NCBI RefSeq assembly: GCF_001274785.1
Contig: NZ_LHPI01000001.1
Coordinates: forward strand, 1 to 64,000
Source of the DNA: Vibrio hepatarius
Lineage (GTDB): Bacteria; Pseudomonadota; Gammaproteobacteria; Enterobacterales; Vibrionaceae
DNA length: 64,000 nucleotides
Direction of reading: 5' to 3'
Every line of letters begins with the position of its first letter. The stretch's first letter is position 1. The notes under the pieces were generated by a model. That model did not search any database. It saw only the letters and a program-made list of their open reading frames with translations, and was not told the DNA's origin. The position numbers were made by a program, and so were the translations under genes. This document shows positions 36,442 to 45,323 of this stretch, one piece after another.

Positions 36442-37140
36442 TTAACTTGAGGCTTTCTTTGCTTGCGCTGCGGCATCGAGAAACCACGACGTTGCAACTT
36501 CTAAGCGAGTCAACGCTGAACCGACAGTCACCGACAGTGCACCAGCCTCTATCGCTTGTTTGCATTGCTGCGGTGAGTTGTACCTGCCTTCCGCCATTGT
36601 TAAGTAACCAGCTTGAGCAAATTCCCTAACAAGTTCCAAATCTGGTTCTTCAGGGGTGATGTGGTTGGTGTAGCCCGACAAGGTTGTGCCAATTAATTCA
36701 ATGCCTTGGGAATGTGCCCAGCGGCCATCTGAAAATTCTGCACAATCAGCCATCCCGATACAACCCGATTGGATGATGGCATTTGCAATGGTCTCGCGGC
36801 TTTCTGGTCTTGTTCGGTCAGTGGCATCAAAGGCGATGATAGCTGCACCTGCTGCTTCGAGTGCTTTTACGTCTTCAACATAGGGAGTAATGCGCACCGG
36901 GCTATCGACTAGGTCGCGTTTTACTATTCCAATGATCGGAATAGATACGACTTTGGCTACGGCAGCCACTCTTTCAACACTCTCAATTCTTAGTGCTGGT
37001 GCACCTGCATTTTCTGCGGCTTTAGCCATCGCGACAACAAACTCTGTAGTATCTAACGGGCTTCCTTCAACTGGTTGAATCGAAACGACAACGGTATTGG
37101 CCAACTTCTTGGCAATTTCATTGATATCCCAGTTTTTCAT
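36442..37140 (-). CDS. nanE: N-acetylmannosamine-6-phosphate 2-epimerase
   Basis: A 232-residue TIM-barrel enzyme that turns ManNAc-6-phosphate into GlcNAc-6-phosphate. NanE-specific pieces are [52 protein letters not shown] and [23 protein letters not shown] 37140 follows AGAGGCACATA; the longer frame to 37188 has no ribosome site. It is divergent from a PTS permease, and an RpiR regulator follows that, which suggests uptake of free ManNAc instead of sialic acid; nanA, nanK and nanT are absent here. Confidence 0.95.
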   Translation of the reverse strand: MKNWDINEIAKKLANTVVVSIQPVEGSPLDTTEFVVAMAKAAENAGAPALRIESVERVAAVAKVVSIPIIGIVKRDLVDSPVRITPYVEDVKALEAAGAAIIAFDATDRTRPESRETIANAIIQSGCIGMADCAEFSDGRWAHSQGIELIGTTLSGYTNHITPEEPDLELVREFAQAGYLTMAEGRYNSPQQCKQAIEAGALSVTVGSALTRLEVATSWFLDAAAQAKKASS

Positions 37141-37365
37141 TATGTGCCTCTTCGTATGACGATTGTTCTTATCTGTTTCTAGGTCCATTTATACATTTGA
37201 AGATTATTTTTATCCACAATAAAGAAAATTATTTTTATTTTGATCACAAATTTTCTTCATTTGATTTGAGGGAAATTTTCATTGTGCTGATAATTGAGTC
37301 GATTACGGGAAGCTGCTTTGCGGTTTGGAATACAATATTAATAATTCAAAGGGTTTGGAGGATAC
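37141..37365. promoter_or_regulatory. nanE / PTS divergent promoter with GAAAWTTTTC-like motifs
   Basis: The 225-bp gap contains GAAAATT (37224-37230), AAATTTTC (37248-37255) and the palindrome GAAATTTTC (37272-37280). They are similar to each other and spaced 24 bp apart. I take them as candidate sites for the RpiR regulator encoded downstream. AT-rich sequence makes chance matches possible. Confidence 0.45.
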
Positions 37366-38973
37366 ATGAACGGTATCTTTTCTGTACTACAAAAAATCGG
37401 TAGGGCATTCATGTTGCCTATTGCCGTACTGCCAATGGCGGGTATTCTGTTGGGTGTCGGTGGTGCATTCACCAGTGGGCCATTGATCGAAACCTACAAC
37501 TTGACCTTCCTTGCTCCGGGGACTCTTGCTAACCAGTTTTTGGTGCTGTGCTTTAAAGCGGGTTTGTTTGTGTTTGTTAACTTACCGTTGCTGTTTGCGG
37601 TGGGTGTTGCCATTGGTATGGCAAATAACAACAAAGAAACAGCGGCGCTTTCTGCGGTGCTCGGTTTCTTGTTGTTCCATACGGTCATAGGTGCCGTGTT
37701 GGGCTTCCAAGGCTTGTCGCCAGACACTACCAGCGTAGACGCGTTGATTGCCGCCGGAGCGAATGCCGATGAAGCGGTTGGTTTGGCTTCCATGTACACC
37801 CAAGAGCTGGGTATATTTACCCTGCAAACTGGCGTGTTTGGTGGTATTACCTGTGGCCTGATGTCTGCGTTTGTCACCAATCGCTTTTCTAACGTTACGT
37901 TACCGGACTACTTGGCATTCTTTAGTGGTAACCGCTTGGTGCCTGTCATGACAATGCTGTTTTTTATTCCGTTAGCATTCTTGTTCCCTTTCATTTGGCC
38001 ACCTATTTTTAAATCTATCGTTTTTGCCGGTGAAGCGTTCTCAGCGATGGGCTATATCGGAACCTTCTTCTACGGCTCGTTAATGCGTTTATTGAATGTA
38101 TTTGGCTTGCACCACGCGATTTACCCACTATTTTGGTACACCGAACTTGGCGGCGTACAAGAAGTCGCGGGCGAAATGGTTGCGGGCGGTCAAAAGATAT
38201 TCTTTGCTCAGTTAGCCGATCCAACGACGGTACACTTTAGTTCAGAAGCGACGCGCACCATGACGGGCGGCTTCTTACCTATGATGTTCGGTTTGCCAGC
38301 CGCTGCATTGGCGATGTACCGATGCGCGGATGATAAGAACAAAGCGAAAGTGAAAGGGATTCTGTTCTCTGCAGCGTTGACCTCTTTCCTTACAGGTATT
38401 ACTGAGCCTTTGGAGTTCACGTTCTTATTTGTTGCGCCAGTCTTGTATGCCGTGCATGCAGTGTTAGAAGGTGTGGCTTACATGCTCATGCACATGCTTG
38501 ATGTCGCAGTGGGTATCACGTTCTCTCGCGGGATCATTGACTTTACGTTCTTTGGTTTACTGCAGGGTACGGCGAAGACCTCTTATCAATGGATCTTAAT
38601 CCTTGGCCCAGTTTACTCAGTGATTTACTACTTCGTGTTTAGTTTCATGATTCGTAAGTTCAATTACTCAACGCCAGGTCGAAACGACGCCGAAAGTAAA
38701 CTTTACACGCGTAAGGATTACAACGGCAAAGACTCTGAACTGATTGACGAGATTGTGAAAAATCTTGGTGGAAAAGAGAACATTGCTTCGATTGACGCGT
38801 GTATCACTCGCTTACGCATCACGGTTAAAGACAGTGATTTACCCGCAAGCGATGAAGTGTGGAAGTCACTTGACGCCAAAGGTGTGATTCGTTCAGGAAA
38901 CGGGATTCAGCTGATTTACGGTACGCAAGCCGAAACCTATAAGAATCAAATAATAGAAAAATATCATTTATAA
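37366..38973 (+). CDS. PTS permease EIICB, glucose family, probable N-acetylmannosamine transporter
   Basis: A 535-residue PTS permease. EIIC (residues about 1-410) begins LQKIGRAFMLPIAVLPMAGI, with ITEPLEFTFLFVAPVLYAVH as the conserved GITEP region. The EIIB domain follows at the C-terminus, with the phosphorylated Cys in SIDACITRLRITVKD. There is no EIIA domain, so a separate EIIA (Crr) is needed. Order C-B is that of PtsG. Its neighbours nanE and an RpiR regulator make ManNAc, imported as ManNAc-6-phosphate, the best guess; glucose, GlcNAc or MurNAc are alternatives. Confidence 0.85.
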   Translation: MNGIFSVLQKIGRAFMLPIAVLPMAGILLGVGGAFTSGPLIETYNLTFLAPGTLANQFLVLCFKAGLFVFVNLPLLFAVGVAIGMANNNKETAALSAVLGFLLFHTVIGAVLGFQGLSPDTTSVDALIAAGANADEAVGLASMYTQELGIFTLQTGVFGGITCGLMSAFVTNRFSNVTLPDYLAFFSGNRLVPVMTMLFFIPLAFLFPFIWPPIFKSIVFAGEAFSAMGYIGTFFYGSLMRLLNVFGLHHAIYPLFWYTELGGVQEVAGEMVAGGQKIFFAQLADPTTVHFSSEATRTMTGGFLPMMFGLPAAALAMYRCADDKNKAKVKGILFSAALTSFLTGITEPLEFTFLFVAPVLYAVHAVLEGVAYMLMHMLDVAVGITFSRGIIDFTFFGLLQGTAKTSYQWILILGPVYSVIYYFVFSFMIRKFNYSTPGRNDAESKLYTRKDYNGKDSELIDEIVKNLGGKENIASIDACITRLRITVKDSDLPASDEVWKSLDAKGVIRSGNGIQLIYGTQAETYKNQIIEKYHL

Positions 38974-38990
38974 CAACCCATTGTGGAATG

Positions 38991-39024
38991 AGCCCAGCTT
39001 CGGTTGGGTTCTTGTTCTTTTTAC
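38991..39024 (+). terminator. Terminator after the PTS gene
   Basis: AGCCCAGC/GTTGGGTT with a TTCG tetraloop and G-U pairs, followed by CTTGTTCTTTTTAC. It separates the permease from the rpiR gene, so the latter may have its own promoter. Confidence 0.8.
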
Positions 39025-39072
39025 GTTTTATTGGGTTATACTCGCTTCGTTAGTTATCGACTGAAGAACGCT

Positions 39073-39918
39073 ATGAACGCACAATCTAAAAATCTGCTCT
39101 CTCGGCTTCGCTATGGCATGGAAGGTTTCAGCCCCAAACTAAAGAAAGTGGCTGACTTTATTGTCTCTCGCGCAGAGGATGCTCAATACATGACGATCAC
39201 TGAGCTGGCGAAAGATACCGCGACCAGTGAAGCGACGGTCATTCGTTTGTGTCGAGATTTGGGTTTTAAAGGTTACTCAGATTTTCGTATGGCGTTGGCG
39301 ATAGAAATCAGTCAACCAAAGTCGATAAAAGCAAGCGACACGCCCAAAGAAAACAGCGATCGTATTGATGTCGCCACTCAAAATGCGATCACCAGTTTGC
39401 AAGACACCAGCACACTGATTGACCGTCAGCAGATAGACCGAATTTGCCAGATGATCCATGAGGCAGACAACATCAACTGTATCGGAGTGGGCGCTTCCAG
39501 TATTGTTGGCCGCTACTTATCCTTTCGTTTAACGCGAATTGGGAAGAGCTCATCGATGTTTGAAGATAGCCATATTGCTGCAATGCGGGCTATCAAATCA
39601 AAACCAAGCGATTTGTGGTTTGCCATCTCAAGTTCTGGCTCAACCAAAGACGTTGTTTATGCGGCGTCGCGAGCGAAAAGTCAGAATTCACCGGTGGTCA
39701 GTTTGACCAATATCCGCCACAGTCCATTGTCAGCAACGTCAGATGAAATCTTGGTTGCGGCAAGACCGGAAGGGCCACTGACCGGCGGTGCATTTGCTTC
39801 GAAAGTCAGTGCGTTGCTTTTGGTTGATATTTTAATTAACCAGTTAGTCGCTGAATACCAAGAGTATGAGGAATCCGTCAAAGATACCGCTGAAGTGACC
39901 ATGGCGTTTATGGTTTAA
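39073..39918 (+). CDS. RpiR/MurR-family transcriptional regulator
   Basis: A 281-residue regulator. The N-terminal HTH_6 domain has SPKLKKVADFIVSRAEDAQY and TSEATVIRLCRDLGFKGYSD. The C-terminal SIS domain has NINCIGVGASSIVGRYLSFR and WFAISSSGSTKDVVYAASR, which bind a phosphosugar. In Vibrio vulnificus an RpiR-type NanR senses ManNAc-6-phosphate, and the same ligand would fit here. ATG 39073 is chosen; an upstream GTG/TTG frame extends into the terminator. It follows the nanE-PTS pair. Confidence 0.9.
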   Translation: MNAQSKNLLSRLRYGMEGFSPKLKKVADFIVSRAEDAQYMTITELAKDTATSEATVIRLCRDLGFKGYSDFRMALAIEISQPKSIKASDTPKENSDRIDVATQNAITSLQDTSTLIDRQQIDRICQMIHEADNINCIGVGASSIVGRYLSFRLTRIGKSSSMFEDSHIAAMRAIKSKPSDLWFAISSSGSTKDVVYAASRAKSQNSPVVSLTNIRHSPLSATSDEILVAARPEGPLTGGAFASKVSALLLVDILINQLVAEYQEYEESVKDTAEVTMAFMV

Positions 39919-39997
39919 GTTGAGAAAAGTTCAGGTTGGTAAGTCGCTTAATCCTCTTGAATGGGACGAAAGAGTCATTAAAAAACAGCAAAAATAA

Positions 39998-40032
39998 TTA
40001 AGAGTGCCAACCTCTAGGTTGGCACTCTTTGT
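39998..40032. terminator. Bidirectional terminator (rpiR / sulfatase)
   Basis: AGAGTGCCAACC/GGTTGGCACTCT forms a 12-bp stem with a 4-nt loop, A-rich to the left and TTTGTTT to the right, between two convergent stops. Confidence 0.9.
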
Positions 40033-40040
40033 TTATAAAG

Positions 40041-42425
40041 CTACTGAATCAGAGGCTGCGTGGGCGCTATCTCTAAATCGACTTTATTTATCTTACCGTT
40101 AAACTTAAACGGTACTTTATCGGTGTAAGCAGGCATCACTGGGGCGCCAAGGTCGACACCAATATCCAACGTCTCAGTGGCAGAGAAACGTACTGGAACC
40201 GCTTTTTCTACCTTACCTGAACCCACTTTTTTGTCGTTGATGTACAAATCGACACTACCGCCGTTGAAATCTTTCAAGAATCTAAACGGTTCTTGTTTGT
40301 ACACTGCAGATAACTTCACGTCACCGCTTGGGATAGGAGTGTTCGACTTGATGGTGTAATAGCTTTTACCAAAGAAGTTATAGCCGTAAACCAGCTTGCC
40401 GTTCTCGGTATAGAATGACAACCCAGCCGAGCTTCCGCCCATCGCGAGCAAGACGCCATCTGCTTGCTGGCCTTTGTCGATGTTCACATAGGCATCAATT
40501 CGATGATTACGTTGATAGATATCCGGCGCAGACCCCTCAGGAACTCGATTCACACTCGCTGTGTAACTAAACTTCGTTTTGCCTTTTGTCAATGAAGGAC
40601 GCTCTTGGTTTGCTACACGTTCTGCGAATCGGTCATCTAGTGGGTAGACTTCGTTGATCTCAGCTTGGCGATCAAATTCTTTGATCATCTCTGCCAACTT
40701 CTCTGGCATCTGTTTGGCTAGATCATCGGCTTCTGAGAAATCTTTCTCAACATTGTACAACTCCCATGTTGAGTTCTTAAAGCCGCGAGAACCGCTTAGC
40801 TGCCAAGGCACACCGTGGAATGAAGCTGCGACCCAACCATCTTTGTAAATCGCGCGGTGACCGCCAGTTTCAAAGTACTGAACGGTGCGTTGTGATTTCG
40901 CGCTTGGGTTGTTAAACGTATACATCATGCTGGTGCCCGCCATTGGCTTTTGCTCAACGCCATTGACCATTTTCGGAGCGGGCAGTTTAGCCGCTTCAAG
41001 AATCGTTGGCGTAATGTCGACGACATGATGGAACTGGCTTTGAATCGCACCTGTATTCTTGATTTTTGCTGGCCACGAAACAATCAAACCATTGCGTGTA
41101 CCACCAAAGTGAGAAGGCACGCGTTTCATCCACTGAAATGGCGTAGAGCCTGCCCATGCCCAGCCAACAGGGTAGTGGTTTTCATGTTTTTCGTTACCCA
41201 ACTCATCGATATATTTAAGCTGAGACTCCACCGTGTCTGGCACACCATTTTGTGTCATAACGTTATTAGTTGTGCCAGTCGGAGTACCTTCAGCACTCGC
41301 ACCATTGTCACCGACAATGTACATAATCATGGTGTTGTCGGCGTCTGGCATACTCTCGATCTTGTCAATCAAACGCCCTACTTCATAATCGGTATAAGCA
41401 AGGAAACCGGCGAATACTTCCATATGACGCGCATACAGTTTTTTCTGATCGGCACTTAAGCTATCCCACGCTTCGATCTCTTTTGGTCTTGGCGTCAGCT
41501 TAGTGTTTTGCGGGATGATGCCCATTTTTTTCTGACGAGCAAATACTTCTTCACGATATTGATCCCAACCCATGTCGAACTTGCCTTTGAATTTTTCAAT
41601 CCATTCTTTCGGGGCATGGAGAGGGGCGTGAACTGCACCGGGAGCAAAGTATGTAAAGTATGGCTTTTCTGGATTAATCGACTTTTGTTGGTCAATCCAT
41701 TGAATCGCTTGGTCGACGAGGTCTTCGTTGAGCTGATAACCATCTTTCGGCTTTTTAGTTAGCTCTACCGGAGTTGTGTCGTTAAATAGCTGCGGTTCCC
41801 ATTGGCTGGTTTCACCGCCATGGAAGCCATAGAAATGTTGGAAGCCAAGACCTGTTGGCCACTGCTGGAATGGACCCGCTGGTGATGTTTCCCAGTCTGG
41901 CGTATTGTGCCATTTCCCGTAAGCGCTGGTGCTGTAGCCGTTATCTTTAAGGACTTCTGCAATACTTGCCACTGATTTAGGCCAGATGGTGCTGTATGCA
42001 GGGAAGCCAGTCGAAAGCTCGGTAATGGTACCAAAACCAACTTGATGGTGGTTACGCCCTGTGAGCAAGGCGGCACGAGTTGGAGAGCTAATGCCAGTGG
42101 TATGAAAGTTATTGTAAGTGACACCGCGTGCGGCAAGCTTATCAATGTTTGGTGTTGGGATTAAGCCGCCGAATCGCCCTGCCTGACCAAATCCCAAGTC
42201 ATCTAGCATAATGACCACAACGTTCGGTGCGCCTTCTGGCGCTTTGATTGGTTGAGGATAGTCAGACTTAGATTGGTCGTAGGTTTTACCTATTTTGCCA
42301 TTGAACTCGGTAGCTTGCTGAATGGGTAAAACGGTTCGGTCGATAGTTGGTGCTGGCGCTGCAAAGCTTGCTGATGACATCAACAAACTCGTTATTGCCA
42401 CGATCGGTTTTATTTTGGTTTTCAT
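40041..42425 (-). CDS. Arylsulfatase-type sulfatase with Ser in the formylglycine position
   Basis: A 794-residue exported type I sulfatase. Signal peptide is about residues 1-22 (ITSLLMSSASFA). Metal-site residues lie in VVVIMLDDLGFGQAGRFGG and DNGAS. The active-site motif is S113-S-P-T-R117 (TGISSPTRAALLTGRN), i.e. Ser, where most bacterial enzymes have Cys. Ser-type sulfatases need the radical SAM maturase, which is the gene directly upstream (9-bp gap, same strand). The C-terminal part adds a beta-rich domain. The substrate, an algal or host sulfate ester, is unknown. Confidence 0.92.
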   Translation of the reverse strand: MKTKIKPIVAITSLLMSSASFAAPAPTIDRTVLPIQQATEFNGKIGKTYDQSKSDYPQPIKAPEGAPNVVVIMLDDLGFGQAGRFGGLIPTPNIDKLAARGVTYNNFHTTGISSPTRAALLTGRNHHQVGFGTITELSTGFPAYSTIWPKSVASIAEVLKDNGYSTSAYGKWHNTPDWETSPAGPFQQWPTGLGFQHFYGFHGGETSQWEPQLFNDTTPVELTKKPKDGYQLNEDLVDQAIQWIDQQKSINPEKPYFTYFAPGAVHAPLHAPKEWIEKFKGKFDMGWDQYREEVFARQKKMGIIPQNTKLTPRPKEIEAWDSLSADQKKLYARHMEVFAGFLAYTDYEVGRLIDKIESMPDADNTMIMYIVGDNGASAEGTPTGTTNNVMTQNGVPDTVESQLKYIDELGNEKHENHYPVGWAWAGSTPFQWMKRVPSHFGGTRNGLIVSWPAKIKNTGAIQSQFHHVVDITPTILEAAKLPAPKMVNGVEQKPMAGTSMMYTFNNPSAKSQRTVQYFETGGHRAIYKDGWVAASFHGVPWQLSGSRGFKNSTWELYNVEKDFSEADDLAKQMPEKLAEMIKEFDRQAEINEVYPLDDRFAERVANQERPSLTKGKTKFSYTASVNRVPEGSAPDIYQRNHRIDAYVNIDKGQQADGVLLAMGGSSAGLSFYTENGKLVYGYNFFGKSYYTIKSNTPIPSGDVKLSAVYKQEPFRFLKDFNGGSVDLYINDKKVGSGKVEKAVPVRFSATETLDIGVDLGAPVMPAYTDKVPFKFNGKINKVDLEIAPTQPLIQ

Positions 42426-42434
42426 TGAGATTCC

Positions 42435-43706
42435 TTAAACACTGAGGCGTTGTTGGAGAGAAACCTGGTGATTGACTACTTTGCTGTAGAATTTTTTTAA
42501 GCCCGGGCATAGGTAGTTCAGCCCCGGCTTTCCTTGTGAAGTCTTGGTGAAGCGGTTCTTCGGGCACTCACCGAAACACAAGGAGAGGAAGAAACACTGC
42601 CGACAATCTGACGGTAGGTTCTCCGTTTTTGACTTGCCAAACGCTTGCTGCTTCGACGAAAACACGAGGTCACCGATGTGGGTATCGGCTAGGTTGCCAA
42701 GTTGGTACTCGGGATAAACAAAATGGTCGCAGGAATAGAGGTCACCGTTATGCTCAATCGCGACAGCTTTGCCACAGAACTCCGCAGATACACATTTTTG
42801 AGCACCAAAGCCAAATATTTGCGAGATGACATTCTCAAACTGGTCCACGAATACCTGCCCAAAATCATGCTTGAACCATTCATCCCAGACTGAGGTTAAA
42901 AAGTTTCCCCACTGAGTCGCGCCTACTGACCACGCAGTGAGATAAGTATCGTTATCTTTAGGAGACAAGCACTTGTTGCCGATCTGAATAAGCTCTTGGC
43001 TGTTCCATTTAGTTGGAGCGGTCTGGGTAAAACCTTTGGGTTCAACACAAGGAATAAACTGGATCACCTGAGGCTGAACGTCATCGCGTAAAAAGCGATA
43101 AACCTCAAGAGGAAATGCGCCGTTGTCTTGGTTGACAACGCATAGCGCATTAAATGGAATTTGATATTGTTTGAGCAAAGCGATGGCCGCCATCACTTTG
43201 TCATATGATGATTTTCCCGCGCGGTTGACGCGGTGTAGGTCGTGCAGATGTTTGGGACCATCAATGGAAATACCAACTAAAAATTGGTGCTTTTTGAGGA
43301 ACTGGCACCAAGTATCGTTGAGCAAAATGCCATTGGTTTGCAAGTCATTCAGGATAGCTTGATCAGCTTTTTTATACTTGTTTTGGTAAGCGATCACTTT
43401 TTCAAAGAAGGCTAAACCCATTAGCGTCGGCTCGCCACCTTGCCAAGTGAATACGACTTCATCACCGGTTTGCGCTTCAATATACTGCTTGATGTAGAGT
43501 GCTAGTGTTTCATCACTCATCCCTGCTTGCGGGTCTTGTTTCAGCAGGGACTCTTTATGGAGGTAAAAGCAGTAACTACAGTCCAAATTACAACGCGATG
43601 CAGAGGGTTTGGACACCGCATGAAAGCGATAAACGTCGTTCTTAAGCTTAGGTAATTGCAATTTAGGTGATTCGATACCCACTAAATTTTGTGTTTCTAA
43701 TTCCAT
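42435..43706 (-). CDS. Anaerobic sulfatase-maturating enzyme, radical SAM
   Basis: A 423-residue anSME. The radical SAM cluster C39-x3-C43-x2-C46 (CNLDCSYCFYLHKE) is followed by the TWQGGEPTLMG segment. The C-terminal SPASM domain binds two more clusters: CVSAEFCGKAVAIEHNGDL, CDHFVYPEYQLGNL, CRQCFFLSLCFGECPK. It oxidises the active-site Ser or Cys of a sulfatase to formylglycine. It is first in the operon with the Ser-type sulfatase. ATG 43706 is chosen over an upstream GTG. It is divergent from a LysR gene. Confidence 0.93.
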   Translation of the reverse strand: MELETQNLVGIESPKLQLPKLKNDVYRFHAVSKPSASRCNLDCSYCFYLHKESLLKQDPQAGMSDETLALYIKQYIEAQTGDEVVFTWQGGEPTLMGLAFFEKVIAYQNKYKKADQAILNDLQTNGILLNDTWCQFLKKHQFLVGISIDGPKHLHDLHRVNRAGKSSYDKVMAAIALLKQYQIPFNALCVVNQDNGAFPLEVYRFLRDDVQPQVIQFIPCVEPKGFTQTAPTKWNSQELIQIGNKCLSPKDNDTYLTAWSVGATQWGNFLTSVWDEWFKHDFGQVFVDQFENVISQIFGFGAQKCVSAEFCGKAVAIEHNGDLYSCDHFVYPEYQLGNLADTHIGDLVFSSKQQAFGKSKTENLPSDCRQCFFLSLCFGECPKNRFTKTSQGKPGLNYLCPGLKKFYSKVVNHQVSLQQRLSV

Positions 43707-43788
43707 ACCAACTCTCATCTGCTTACAAAAGATGAGCTTAGTGTATGCTATGACAAATTATCAGGCTTGTAATACTAGGTATGACAAA

Positions 43789-44676
43789 ATGGAAAACAAA
43801 ATTAACCTCAATCTGATTAATACACTAATACTTTTGAAGAAGTACCGAAGCATGCGAACGGTAGCAAAAGTGCTGGGCAAATCGGAAAGTGCGGTGAGTA
43901 AAGATCTCGCTAAACTTCGCGGTGAATTTTCCGACCAATTGTTTGTAAAAACGCAGAATGGTTTTGAGTCAACTCATTACTTAAGTCAAATCTATCAAGA
44001 ACTTGAATCTGCTTACTTACAATTAGTGAGTGTCGTCAATAAGCCGATAGAATTTCAGCCACACCTGTATAAAGAGTTGATCACGATTGCGATTGCTGAT
44101 CCCGAATATGATTTGTTAGTGTCTCGGTTATACCCCAAGCTGGTTGCACATTTTCCGCTCGCAAAGCTCAACTTTGTTACTTGGGGACCGGATAGTATAG
44201 ATAAACTTATGAGAGGTGATATCGACTGCGGGATTCATCTGCAGAATGAGCGTTTCTCTAAAGACATTTATCAAAAAACGCTCAAGGTAGATCAAATTGT
44301 TACGGCGGTGCACAAGCGATATGAGATTTCCGAGTGGGACGAAATCAAACCGTTGCCGTTTGTTTTTATTGATGTTCCGGGGTGGAATGAGTTCAGTTAC
44401 CGATTTCAAGACGTGTTACCAAAGAAGCATCGAGAAGACATCTCATACGGGGTGCGAGTTGATAAACTGCGCTCGGCGCTACAAATTGCCGCCAATTCAA
44501 AGGTAGCGATTCAATCTCCAACTCGTTATTTAAGTGACGACTTTTCTGTCATCGCTTACCCTCAAGGCGTGAGCTTTAATATCGCTTATTCGTTCTACTG
44601 TTTGCAAACCGAAAGACACAGTCCTTTGACGCAGATTTTAAGTCAACTGATTAGAGAGTCTTATCAGGAAGTATAA
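43789..44676 (+). CDS. LysR-family transcriptional regulator of the sulfatase unit
   Basis: A 296-residue LTTR. The HTH is SMRTVAKVLGKSESAVSKDL, and the effector domain has HLYKELITIAIADPEYDLLV and NSKVAIQSPTRYLSDDF. ATG 43789 starts at the usual family position; a longer frame to 43732 is weak. It is divergent from the anSME gene, 82 bp between starts, so it is the likely regulator of the sulfatase operon. The inducer could be sulfate limitation or the sulfated substrate; the sequence does not tell. Confidence 0.88.
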   Translation: MENKINLNLINTLILLKKYRSMRTVAKVLGKSESAVSKDLAKLRGEFSDQLFVKTQNGFESTHYLSQIYQELESAYLQLVSVVNKPIEFQPHLYKELITIAIADPEYDLLVSRLYPKLVAHFPLAKLNFVTWGPDSIDKLMRGDIDCGIHLQNERFSKDIYQKTLKVDQIVTAVHKRYEISEWDEIKPLPFVFIDVPGWNEFSYRFQDVLPKKHREDISYGVRVDKLRSALQIAANSKVAIQSPTRYLSDDFSVIAYPQGVSFNIAYSFYCLQTERHSPLTQILSQLIRESYQEV

Positions 44677-44701
44677 TGAGTTAGTGACTACTGGTTACAC
44701 A

Positions 44702-45130
44702 CTATGAGTTGGCGGCTTTGACGAATTTACTGTAAGTGCTCACTTTACCGTTGATGTACTCAATCCCGCTGTGAAGATTCTTCTCGGTAGAACCGACGAT
44801 TTGGTACTCAACGATAAATTCACCGCTGACCACTTTGACGAAAAGAAACCCGTCGTTCACTTTCCATAAGCCTTGCAATCCACGTTCGCTAAACAGATCT
44901 TTCTCGACTAACGTGCCATTTGGTTTGAGCTCAAGAATCGAGGAAAAGCCGTCGACATTCACTTTAACCCAAGGTTGTTGATGTACTTCGTAGCTGAGGA
45001 TCTTTCGGCGCGTTTTGGCCCACTCGCGCAGTTCTTGTTCTTGCGTTGGGGTGAGGGTAGGTAGGTTCTCCATCTCTAATAAGGTGTGATGTTTTTCGTA
45101 CCAGAAAAGTTGTAGATGGAGTAATTTCAT
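44702..45130 (-). CDS. Protein of unknown function
   Basis: A 142-residue soluble protein with a central beta-rich part (VDGFSSILELKPNGTLVEK and GLWKVNDGFLFVKVVSGE) and no signal peptide. Both motifs repeat a W/G-containing pattern seen in lipocalin-like or ligand-binding folds, but I do not recognise the family. It converges on the LysR gene upstream. Confidence 0.6.
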   Translation of the reverse strand: MKLLHLQLFWYEKHHTLLEMENLPTLTPTQEQELREWAKTRRKILSYEVHQQPWVKVNVDGFSSILELKPNGTLVEKDLFSERGLQGLWKVNDGFLFVKVVSGEFIVEYQIVGSTEKNLHSGIEYINGKVSTYSKFVKAANS

Positions 45131-45251
45131 TCAATTCAACAGGTTTTTATCTCAATAGAGCGCAACTTTGCGCCAACCAAGGTGCTAAGTCAACCTATGA
45201 AATGAAAGAGTGCAGCTTTTACGGGGGTTAAAACTGCACGTTCCTAAAAAG

Positions 45252-45278
45252 GGGAAACGGTGCTCAAACGGCGAGCAC
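45252..45278 (-). terminator. Probable terminator of the ula operon
   Basis: GTGCTC/GAGCAC (45260-45265, 45273-45278) with a 7-nt loop. In the minus direction CGTTTCCCCTTTTTA follows, a plausible tail. The stem is short. Confidence 0.4.
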
Positions 45279-45323
45279 GGATAGAGCGTAAATATTGTTG
45301 TTTTTAGTGTCAGGAATAGGCTT

